A DNA stretch of 32,987 nt from an uncultured Lachnoclostridium sp. (GTDB lineage: Bacteria; Bacillota; Clostridia; Lachnospirales; Lachnospiraceae). Positions within the stretch are counted from its first letter, which is position 1. Every line of letters starts with the position of its first letter. Below the pieces are notes generated by a model. It saw only the letters and a program-made list of their open reading frames with translations, ran no database searches and had not been told where the DNA came from. The stretch covers positions 1 through 32,987 of the forward strand of contig CANOID010000019.1 in assembly GCA_947565985.1 (NCBI GenBank). The letters are read 5' to 3'. Shown piece after piece: positions 6,653 to 13,080 of this stretch. A program made the translations under genes and the position numbers.

Positions 6653-7921
6653 TTGCAGGAATTGACACTAGGAAGCTTATTTGATGGTATTGGTGGATTC
6701 TGTTATGCAGCTCAACTTACAGGTCGTATAAAGCCTGTATGGGCTGCTGAAATAGAACAAAATTGTATAAATATCACAAGATACCATTTTCCAGAAGTAA
6801 TGCACGTTGGAAGTGTCACAGAGTTAAAAGGGGATGAAATACAGCCTGTAGACATAATTACTTTTGGAAGTCCATGTCAAGATTTAAGTGTTGCAGGAAA
6901 GAGAAAAGGGTTAAAAGGCAGCAGGTCAGGATTATTTACGGAGGCTATAAGAATTATTGATGAAATGAGGTTATCAACAAATGGAAAATACCCAACGTTT
7001 ATTATATGGGAAAACGTTCCCGGTGCTTTTTCATCACGAGGTAAACAAGATTTTAAAGCCGTGCTTGAAAAAATCACAAAAACCCATATTCCAATGCCTA
7101 CAAGTGGTAGATGGGCAAGTGCAGGAATGGTACGAGGGGCGGCAGTTGACACAGCTTGGCGAGTGCTTGACGCTCAATTTTGGGGAGTTCCCCAACGTAG
7201 AAAAAGAATCTACCTTGTCGGAGATTTTAGAGGACAACGTGCCGGAGAAATACTCTTTAAGTCCGAAAGCGTGCTTAGGCATTCTGAAAAGAGCACAGAG
7301 CAGAAACAAGAAATTGCCAGACAACTTGCGGATAGCGTTGGAACAGAAAATACAAGAAAAGCATATGGAATAAACGCAAAAGCTATCATCATAGACGAAG
7401 AACGTACAGGCACACTATCTACAAATTGCGGAAGTTCAGCAAGCAGGAACATTGTAGCGATAGAAAAGAAAAATGTCATACCATTGCGTGATGAAGTGAC
7501 ACGAAATAAAAATAATCATGGACTAGGGGTTGGAAAAATATCAGACCCATGCCCAACACTTACAGCAACAGATATACATAAAGTGTTCTACGAAGCGTAT
7601 CAGCATAGCGGATATAGAAAAAGTGATACAAGCGGAACAATTACAACAGTACAAAATGATTCAGTGAGAGGTAATACGCCTTTAATAGTGCAGACTGATA
7701 GAAAGACATTTGAATTAAATCAACATGGTGGATATAAAGAATCAGGAATGAATGGCACTCTAAGGGCATCAGGCGGAGATTATGGCGGTGGTTCAGAAAC
7801 AATCATAACAGAAAAATATAACGTAATAGATGTTCTAAAAAAAGGTAACAACAAAGGTAACATACATTATACGTCGTTTAACACCTATCGAATGCGAACG
7901 ATTACAAGGTTATCCAGATAA
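6653..7921 (+). CDS. DNA cytosine-C5 methyltransferase, frameshifted (catalytic part)
   Basis: The best start is TTG 6653, five bases after AAGAGGTGA; GTG 6644 lies within that site. The frame shows C5-methylase motifs in order: I 'LFDGIGGF' (SAM binding), IV 'GSPCQDLS' with the nucleophile cysteine, VI 'WENVPGAF' and VIII 'QRRKRIYLVG'. A long target-recognition stretch with repeated 'HGGYKESG' / 'HSGYRKSD' elements follows. It then runs off into unrelated residues from about 7844 and stops at 7921. Motifs IX and X are encoded one frame over, down to 8114. Removing one A from the A7 run at 7837-7843 restores a 486-aa methylase. As read, the enzyme lacks the SAM-closing C-terminus and is probably inactive, unless the run is a sequence error or a phase-variable tract. 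Confidence 0.8.
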   Translation: MQELTLGSLFDGIGGFCYAAQLTGRIKPVWAAEIEQNCINITRYHFPEVMHVGSVTELKGDEIQPVDIITFGSPCQDLSVAGKRKGLKGSRSGLFTEAIRIIDEMRLSTNGKYPTFIIWENVPGAFSSRGKQDFKAVLEKITKTHIPMPTSGRWASAGMVRGAAVDTAWRVLDAQFWGVPQRRKRIYLVGDFRGQRAGEILFKSESVLRHSEKSTEQKQEIARQLADSVGTENTRKAYGINAKAIIIDEERTGTLSTNCGSSASRNIVAIEKKNVIPLRDEVTRNKNNHGLGVGKISDPCPTLTATDIHKVFYEAYQHSGYRKSDTSGTITTVQNDSVRGNTPLIVQTDRKTFELNQHGGYKESGMNGTLRASGGDYGGGSETIITEKYNVIDVLKKGNNKGNIHYTSFNTYRMRTITRLSR

Positions 7922-8114
7922 CTGGACTAAGTATGGTGCAGATAGTAAATGTATAAGCGATTCAGCACGTTATAGAGCAATAGGCAATAGTATATGTATC
8001 TACTGTGCAAAAAGAGTATATGAGGGTATTTTAGACGTATTAGAAAGGGAAGATTATGGCAAAGAAGAAAAGAAAAACAGTACCATACAGGCAGCAGTCA
8101 GAGATAACCTATAA
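7839..8114 (+). pseudogene. Detached C-terminus of the cytosine methyltransferase
   Basis: In the +1 frame relative to the methylase, this stretch is open from just after a TAA at 7836-7838 to TAA 8112-8114. It encodes motif IX 'RRLTPIECERLQGYPDNW' and motif X 'RYRAIGNSI', the expected end of a C5-methylase. It has no start or ribosome site of its own. It overlaps the following gene by 59 nt. It belongs with the frame ending at 7921. Confidence 0.75.
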
Positions 8115-8361
8115 TAAGTACAAGCCAAACAGGAAAGCAAGGCGAGCAGGAATTAAGCCAGAGAAGCCACCAGAAGAAAAGAAAGAGAAAAAAACGATAT
8201 CAAAATTGACAATATTAAGTGAAAGTGTTTGTAGGGCAAGAAAACTAACAAAAAAGATTACACCTTTAGGGATGACTTACAAAGAGTACATAGAGTTTTT
8301 AAAGGAAAGACAACAAGAGCTTAGGAAAAATGCTCACTGGCAATGCAGTGTAAAAAAATAA
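8056..8361 (+). CDS. Small Lys/Arg-rich hypothetical protein
   Basis: The ATG at 8056 has AAAGGGA eight bases upstream and lies within the methylase C-terminal frame. The 101-aa product is extremely basic: 'MAKKKRKTVPYRQQ', 'KPNRKARRAG', then 'KPPEEKKEKK'. A short helical C-terminus ('MTYKEYIEFLKERQQELRKNAHWQC') follows. It is probably a nucleic-acid-binding or disordered adaptor. No family is recognised. Confidence 0.5.
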   Translation: MAKKKRKTVPYRQQSEITYNKYKPNRKARRAGIKPEKPPEEKKEKKTISKLTILSESVCRARKLTKKITPLGMTYKEYIEFLKERQQELRKNAHWQCSVKK

Positions 8362-8385
8362 AAATTTAAACAGGGGGAAAAAACA

Positions 8386-9141
8386 ATGAAAACTATTGCG
8401 ATTATTAACATGAAAGGCGGATGTGCCAAAACTACTACAACTATAAACATGGGGTACATATTAGCCAAGGACTACGACAAGAGGGTATTACTTATTGATA
8501 ACGATAAACAGGGCAATCTTTCCAAGACTTGTGGTGTATGGAGCTATGACAAGCCAAGTCTTGCGGATGTGATGACTGGGGAAGAAAAGATAAGTGATAT
8601 AATGCAAAAAGCCAGTATAATGCCTAACATTGAAGTTATTCCTGCAAATATGCACTTACTTACAGCGAACCTTGCAGTGATAAAGGATGATGAAAAAGAA
8701 CAGGCAACAATTATTTCTAAGGAATTAGAAAAAGTAAAAGAAAGGTTTGATTATTGTATTATTGACTGTCCGCCTGATATTAATATATCTGTTATAAATG
8801 CTCTTGTGGCATCAGATGAAGTCATTATACCAGTTAAAATTGATGGTTATGCCTTTGAGGGTATGGACGAGCTAGAGGAACAAATAAATAATGCAAAGGT
8901 ATTAAATCCGAAGTTAAAGCTTAGAGGTTGTCTTGTAACTATGTACTATAATCGTGATGTATGTATGCAAGGCAAGACATGGCTACAAAATCAGCATTAC
9001 CCAATATTTAAAACACATATCAGACGTACAGAAAAAGCAGATGAAGCAACCTTTACCAATGAAAGCCTTATTGAATACTCTCCACGTTCTGGTGCAGCCA
9101 AAGATTACAAAGCGTTTGTACAAGAATATTTAGAAAAATAA
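8386..9141 (+). CDS. parA: ParA-type partition ATPase
   Basis: The 251-aa product is a complete ParA/Soj-like deviant-Walker ATPase without an N-terminal HTH. Walker A' is 'KGGCAKTT' (residues 10-17) with the signature lysine, the A' strand is 'LLIDNDKQGN' (35-44) and Walker B is 'DYCIIDCPP' (122-130). Such proteins form ATP-dependent dimers on DNA and move ParB-bound replicons. An AGGGGGA ribosome site precedes the ATG. It is followed by the intergenic parS-like palindrome (9145-9163), a small gene and parB: a parABS locus with its centromere between the two genes. In a phage genome this indicates low-copy extrachromosomal maintenance or a repurposed segregation or regulatory role. Confidence 0.92.
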   Translation: MKTIAIINMKGGCAKTTTTINMGYILAKDYDKRVLLIDNDKQGNLSKTCGVWSYDKPSLADVMTGEEKISDIMQKASIMPNIEVIPANMHLLTANLAVIKDDEKEQATIISKELEKVKERFDYCIIDCPPDINISVINALVASDEVIIPVKIDGYAFEGMDELEEQINNAKVLNPKLKLRGCLVTMYYNRDVCMQGKTWLQNQHYPIFKTHIRRTEKADEATFTNESLIEYSPRSGAAKDYKAFVQEYLEK

Positions 9142-9144
9142 AAA

Positions 9145-9163
9145 TGTGTCCGAATCGGGCACA
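9145..9163. repeat. parS-like palindrome, copy 2 (intergenic, after parA)
   Basis: TGTGTCCGA-A-TCGGGCACA begins three bases after the parA stop codon and is the only copy outside coding sequence. Its place between parA and parB is the classic position of a partition centromere, and is the main reason for reading the whole family as ParB sites. Confidence 0.75.
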
Positions 9164-9165
9164 AA

Positions 9166-9204
9166 ATGAAATATAGGGGTAAAGAAAATAAATGGGTAAA
9201 ATAA
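9166..9204 (+). pseudogene. Remnant of a YopX-like N-terminus
   Basis: Three bases after the parS-like palindrome, an ATG opens a 12-codon frame reading MKYRGKENKWVK and then stop. This is the typical N-terminus of YopX proteins (compare 'MKYRGLSLN...' at 3496). The rest of the gene is gone, and its tail overlaps the start of the next gene. It probably marks a deletion or recombination scar, though so short a match could be chance. Confidence 0.4.
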
Positions 9205-9479
9205 AACGTGAATTAGAATATCAAGACCTTAAAAATAAGCTCTCTGAAATAGGTTTTGAATACAACAAAGATGCAAAAGGAAAAAAAGGGTATATAAAAT
9301 GTTTTCATGATGACATTTATTATTTTTGGGTTACAGTTAGTTTCGATGATAAAAAATTGTATTTATACAAAGAGTATGATGTTGGTGGCTGCTTGTGTGA
9401 CATAAGCTACGATATTCCACAAAAGGTACTAAATCATTGTGATGCTTTCATTGATTGGTTAGACCAAATGGTAGGTTGA
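9192..9479 (+). CDS. Small hypothetical protein between parA and parB
   Basis: The 95-aa product has an ATG preceded by AGGGGT, at a long spacing of about 11 bases. It appears to be a mixed alpha/beta fold: an N-terminal helix ('LEYQDLKNKLSEIGFEY'), beta strands ('DIYYFWVTVSFDDKKLYLYKEYDV'), two cysteines in 'GGCLCDI' and a C-terminal helix ending 'WLDQMV'. I do not recognise it. Its position inside the par locus may reflect insertion rather than a partition role. Confidence 0.5.
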   Translation: MGKIKRELEYQDLKNKLSEIGFEYNKDAKGKKGYIKCFHDDIYYFWVTVSFDDKKLYLYKEYDVGGCLCDISYDIPQKVLNHCDAFIDWLDQMVG

Positions 9480-9504
9480 AAAATAAAACAGAGGTGATTT
9501 AATA

Positions 9505-10914
9505 TTGGCAGAAAAGAAGAAAAAATTTGACATAACTAGCCTTTTGAATGTAAAATCAAAGGAGATATTACAGCCGGATGAGATAATAGAGAATGACAAT
9601 AGTTTTGATGTAGTCATGATTGATATTTATGATTTAATACCAGATAAAGATAACTTCTATTCCACAGAAAATATTGACGAACTGGCAGCGGCTATTGAAC
9701 TATCTGGCTGCATTGAACAAAATCTGGTTGTAAAACCAGAAACACATGGAAAGTATGAAGTAATAGCTGGACATCGTAGAAGATTAGCAGCCTTAAAATT
9801 AGTGAAAGATGGCAAGGAAGAGTACAGAAAAGTGCCATGTCGTATCAAGAAAGAATCAGACGAAATAAAAGACCGTTTAAGTCTTATTCTTACTAATGCA
9901 ACAGCAAGGCAGCTTACAGATTGGGAGAGGATAAAGCAGGCTGAAGAACTAAAAGAAATATTGATAGAATATAAAAAAGCACTACAAACAGAGAATAAGG
10001 ATAAACCAAAAAAAGAACAGGAGAGAATCGGACGCATTCGTGAAATCGTGGCGGATATGCTTAATACATCCACTACCCAGATAGGACGTATGGAAGCAAT
10101 TAGTAATAATCTGTCACAGGATTTTAAGGACGAACTAGAAAAGGGCAGCATTAATATTTCAACTGCACATGAACTTAGTAGGCTTGATGAAGATGGACAG
10201 AAAAAAGCTTATGAGCAGTACGAAGAAAAGGGCGAGCTGCATATAAAAGATGTAAAGCCAGAAGAAAAGAAAGAACTTACAAATGAACAGGCAGAAAAAG
10301 TACAGGAAGCAATAAAAGACGCTATAAAAGGCGAAGTAAATAGAGAAATATTCAAGGCAAAAGGTAATGTGGCAGCAGTTGAAAAGATACTAAGAAAATA
10401 TTTTAGCAATTCTTTTCAAGGAAAAAAATTTGATGGTGGTAGATATATATATCGTTTTCAAGCAGATGGCATTACTATTATTGATACTGCTAAATGGGGG
10501 AATTTCTTAGTTAAATATTCAGACCTTGCACAAATCATAGTATTAATGATTGCAAATAATCAACTGTTATATGATAATAATGTCATAGAAGAAACTAAAG
10601 AAAAGAAAACAGATATATCTATTGATGAACCACAGATAGCAAGATTTAAAACTAAAGAAAAGGAGAACACATCTTTATCAGATGAACCAAAAGCAGATGA
10701 TTATTCAGATAATATACCTGAACCACTAGAAAAAGGTTTAGACTTTACGACGTGGATAAAAGAAAAGTACAAAAAAGGACAATACACTATGGTACAAAAT
10801 GAGATAAGGGCAGTTGTAGCATTACAACCGGAAATAGAAAGTGCAATAGCAAATGCTCTTTCTGTATGGATTATGTGCAAAACAGAAGAGTATAAAAGGT
10901 ATTTAGAAAGTTAA
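9505..10914 (+). CDS. parB: ParB-type partition / DNA-binding protein
   Basis: Translation starts at the TTG at 9505 behind GAGGTG. The 469-aa product has the ParB/Spo0J N-terminal nucleotide-binding domain ('IDIYDLIPDKDNFYS', 'LAAAIELSGCIEQNLVVKP', then box II 'AGHRRRLAAL' near residues 88-97, where GERRxR is usual). It then has 'NATARQLTDWERI' and a central HTH region (about 175-225, 'STTQIGRMEAI', 'INISTAHELSRL'). A long charged linker and a distinct C-terminal domain (about 400-469, 'DFTTWIKEKYKKGQYTMVQNEI') follow. ParB proteins bind parS, use CTP to clamp and spread, and engage ParA. It is longer than Spo0J (about 280 aa) but typical of phage/ICE ParB relatives. The five palindromes in this window are its likely targets. 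Confidence 0.88.
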   Translation: MAEKKKKFDITSLLNVKSKEILQPDEIIENDNSFDVVMIDIYDLIPDKDNFYSTENIDELAAAIELSGCIEQNLVVKPETHGKYEVIAGHRRRLAALKLVKDGKEEYRKVPCRIKKESDEIKDRLSLILTNATARQLTDWERIKQAEELKEILIEYKKALQTENKDKPKKEQERIGRIREIVADMLNTSTTQIGRMEAISNNLSQDFKDELEKGSINISTAHELSRLDEDGQKKAYEQYEEKGELHIKDVKPEEKKELTNEQAEKVQEAIKDAIKGEVNREIFKAKGNVAAVEKILRKYFSNSFQGKKFDGGRYIYRFQADGITIIDTAKWGNFLVKYSDLAQIIVLMIANNQLLYDNNVIEETKEKKTDISIDEPQIARFKTKEKENTSLSDEPKADDYSDNIPEPLEKGLDFTTWIKEKYKKGQYTMVQNEIRAVVALQPEIESAIANALSVWIMCKTEEYKRYLES

Positions 10915-10943
10915 AAAATAGAATAGTTGGAGGATGGCATACC

Positions 10944-11423
10944 ATGACAAATTCAGAAGTAGAAGCAATTTTGAGATTTTATAAATGGATTGACCTAGAT
11001 ATTAAAATAGCGAATGAATGGTTAAAGCAATACGAAGCTGGATATAATCCTTTAGGTGCTGTCCTTTATGATGGTATGCCACATGGAAAAAAGCTAGGTA
11101 ATAGTACAGCCGTACTTGCTATGAAACTTGCAGAAGCAGATACGAAAGAAAACATAGAAATCCTAGAAAAACGCATTAAACAACTAAAAAATTTAAGAAC
11201 ACAGATTTTTAAAGAAATTTCCTCGCTTATAATGCCATATAAAGTAATTATATATAATCTATACCTTAGAGGACAAAAATGGGATTATGTGGCAAAAATG
11301 ATAGGCTACAGTGTGCGTCAGGCTAAAAATATAAGGTGCAAAGCCTTAAATATTCTAGGTGAAAAGCTAGAAAATAATCAAAATATAGCACAGAGTGATA
11401 TCATAAAAGAAATTTTTAAATAA
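10944..11423 (+). CDS. ArpU/RinA-like late transcription activator
   Basis: The 159-aa product has GGAGG at ten bases before its ATG. The N-terminal half is helical ('EAILRFYKWIDLDIKIANEWLKQYE', then 'TKENIEILEKRIKQLKNLRTQIFKEISSL'). The C-terminal part ('KVIIYNLYLRGQKWDYVAKMIGYSVRQAKNIRCKALNILGEKL', about 97-140) is a sigma-70-region-4-like HTH. This matches the ArpU/RinA class of phage late activators, which end the early operon and switch on packaging and structural genes. Nine bases after its stop begins the first of two TTGCCC-repeat promoters, the likely target. A sigma-like DNA-binding role is established for the class; the specific target is my inference. Confidence 0.75.
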   Translation: MTNSEVEAILRFYKWIDLDIKIANEWLKQYEAGYNPLGAVLYDGMPHGKKLGNSTAVLAMKLAEADTKENIEILEKRIKQLKNLRTQIFKEISSLIMPYKVIIYNLYLRGQKWDYVAKMIGYSVRQAKNIRCKALNILGEKLENNQNIAQSDIIKEIFK

Positions 11424-11431
11424 GTTAAAGA

Positions 11432-11464
11432 TTGCCCACCATTGCCCGTTTTTTGTAGTATAAT
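11432..11464 (+). promoter_or_regulatory. Late promoter 1 (TTGCCC direct repeat + TATAAT)
   Basis: A perfect -10 TATAAT (11459-11464) lacks a -35 at the usual spacing. Instead ATTGCCC occurs twice in a 10-bp phase (TTGCCC at 11432-11437 and 11442-11447), with 11 nt to the -10. The whole block recurs at 15167-15199 with the same spacing. Helically phased repeats replacing the -35 point to an activator-dependent promoter, most simply driven by the ArpU-like protein encoded just upstream. Confidence 0.7.
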
Positions 11465-11491
11465 ACTAATAGGCAAAATACATATATAAGA

Positions 11492-11532
11492 CGGCAGCAG
11501 AATGTTAATAACAGTTCTGCTGCCGCTTTTTG
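11492..11532 (+). terminator. Intrinsic terminator directly after late promoter 1
   Basis: CGGCAGCAGAA (11492-11502) pairs perfectly with TTCTGCTGCCG (11515-11525) around a 12-nt loop and is followed by CTTTTTG. It is a strong 11-bp G+C-rich stem. It starts about 20 nt after the expected transcription start of late promoter 1, so most transcripts would stop after 60-70 nt unless read-through is enabled. Confidence 0.8.
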
Positions 11533-11638
11533 TATATTTTTACATTTTGTACATTTTTTAAAAATCCTAAAATATATAATAGTTCTAAAGCCATTTATGA
11601 CAGTAAAGCAGAGAAACAAACAAAAAGGGGGTGATATC

Positions 11639-12415
11639 ATGCCGCGAAAAAAAGACGAAAAAAGGGAAAAAGCAAAGCAGATTTTTTTAGATTCTAATGG
11701 AATAGCAAAGAATGTTGAAATAGCAAAAATACTTAACGTAGAATCAGCGAAAATATCAAAGTGGAAATACATGGATAAGTGGCAAGAAGCACTGGAAAAT
11801 AAGCCAAAAAAGAGGGGTGCACCTAAAGGCAATAAAAACGCAAGGGGACATGGAGCACCGAAAAGGAATAGAAATGCACAAACACATGGAGCATATTCCA
11901 CAGTATATTTTGATGAATTAACAGACACCGAGAAAGAGCTTATAGAATCAATTACACTTAATACGACTACAAATATGCAGCGAGAGTTACAGACCCTTGT
12001 GGCAAAAGAGTATGATTTAAAAAAGAAAATCAAAGCCCTTGACAATAGTAGTACAGGTGAATTATTTATTGACCGTGTAGTTGAAATGCGTACACCTAAA
12101 AAGGCTGATGACAATGACCCATATGGTGAGTATACAGGCAAAGCTACAAATAGACAACCATTAAACATAGCTATGGAAACCACTGTCAGGTCGTCAGCAT
12201 TTGAACGACAGATGAGATTAGAAACAGAACTAAATAAAGTACGAGGACGCATAATAAAACTAATTGATTCTATCAAATCTTATGAGTTAGAACAGAGAAG
12301 AATAGCACTGGAAGAGAAGCGTTATGAGCTGATGAAGCAAAAGGCAAGCGGTGTATACGAGGTAGACCCTGATACAGGGCAGATAGATGACACATTTAAA
12401 GACCCTGATATATAG
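11639..12415 (+). CDS. XtmA/PBSX-type terminase small subunit-like protein
   Basis: The ATG at 11639 is fixed by AAAGGGGGTGA; the frame opens 42 nt earlier without a ribosome site. The 258-aa product has an N-terminal HTH ('EKAKQIFLDSNGIAKNVEIAKILNVESAKISKWKYMDKW', about 8-48) like PBSX-type small terminase subunits. It then has the tell-tale duplicated 'RGAPKGNKNARGHGAPKRNRNAQTHG' linker, followed by a long helical region. Small subunits choose and bind packaging DNA. It is odd that a second small-subunit-like gene of the lambda Nu1 type follows after the cos candidate, directly before TerL. Either both take part, or this one binds cos or has another role. Confidence 0.65.
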   Translation: MPRKKDEKREKAKQIFLDSNGIAKNVEIAKILNVESAKISKWKYMDKWQEALENKPKKRGAPKGNKNARGHGAPKRNRNAQTHGAYSTVYFDELTDTEKELIESITLNTTTNMQRELQTLVAKEYDLKKKIKALDNSSTGELFIDRVVEMRTPKKADDNDPYGEYTGKATNRQPLNIAMETTVRSSAFERQMRLETELNKVRGRIIKLIDSIKSYELEQRRIALEEKRYELMKQKASGVYEVDPDTGQIDDTFKDPDI

Positions 12416-12582
12416 ATTAGCTATGAGAAATACTGGTGAAATTTTGGGAAATACGAAGCGTCAAAAGGTACTGTGAGCCGCTTTTACGGCCCGGGCGGCC
12501 CGTGACCCCAAAACTCGTCTAGCCGTCAGGGGAAAACCACACTTCCAAAATACCAGAAAATTTTTTAAGGGGGGTAGTATTT
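12416..12582. other. GC-rich cos-site candidate
   Basis: This 167-nt non-coding stretch contains a block (12472-12532) with about two-thirds G+C by my count, in an otherwise strongly AT-rich genome, including CGGCCCGGGCGGCCCG. Imperfect inverted repeats flank it: CTGGT...TTTTGGGAA (12433-12450) and TTCCAAAATACCAG (12543-12556). It lies immediately upstream of the Nu1-like and GpA-type terminase genes, as lambda cos precedes nu1 and A. I infer a cohesive-end cutting and binding site. A structured RNA is the main alternative. Confidence 0.5.
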
Positions 12583-13080
12583 TTGAAACTTTATGATAAA
12601 AATGTGATTGCAAAATTTCTTGATATGACCCCTAAAAATGTTGAGAGGTTGACGGACAAAGGGATTCTTAAAACTGTAGGCGAAACAAAATTGTATTCGC
12701 TTGTACAAGCAAGTAATGAGTATATAAGATATTTAAGGGAACGCAATCATGAAACAGGAGAAGCAGCAGACTTAAACGAAGAAAGGGCAAAGCTTACAAA
12801 GGCAAAACGTATTAATGAAGAACTTGACCTAGCTGTGAAGCGTGGGGAACTACATAGAACAGAAGATATAAAAAAAGTAATGTCTTCCATCTTGATAAAT
12901 TTTAAGAGCCGTTTAAGTGCAATTCCAGCAGAGGAAGCAGACAAGTTAGCAACAATGACAGATAAAGCAAAGATTTTTTTATACCTTAATGCCAAAATAA
13001 AAGAAGCCCTATTGGAGCTATCAGATTTTGAAGAAATGTTTAAGGAAGAAATAAAAGAAGATGAAGAAAGCAACGATTAA
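12583..13080 (+). CDS. terS: Nu1-like terminase small subunit
   Basis: The TTG at 12583 follows AAGGGGGGT at the right spacing, and no better start exists. The 165-aa product matches the plan of lambda gpNu1. An N-terminal winged HTH comes first ('VIAKFLDMTPKNVERLTDKGILKTVGETKLYSLVQASNEYIRYL', about 8-52). A helical linker ('DLNEERAKLTKAKRINEELDLAVKRGELHRTEDI', about 66-100) and a C-terminal TerL-contact region follow. gpNu1 binds cosB and recruits gpA. It sits right after the GC-rich cos candidate and overlaps terL by 20 nt, exactly the lambda order. Confidence 0.72.
   Translation: MKLYDKNVIAKFLDMTPKNVERLTDKGILKTVGETKLYSLVQASNEYIRYLRERNHETGEAADLNEERAKLTKAKRINEELDLAVKRGELHRTEDIKKVMSSILINFKSRLSAIPAEEADKLATMTDKAKIFLYLNAKIKEALLELSDFEEMFKEEIKEDEESND

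Noticed and set aside
7837-7846. A AAA AAA as a programmed -1 frameshift signal in the methylase
   Set aside because: The -1 frame meets AGG TAA at once. The missing C-terminus is in the +1 frame, so a one-base indel explains it better.
11425-12276. A 283-codon minus-strand open frame opposite the XtmA-like gene
   Set aside because: Hydrophobic, Phe/Ser-rich product without motifs; the plus strand has a recognisable gene with a good ribosome site and late promoter.
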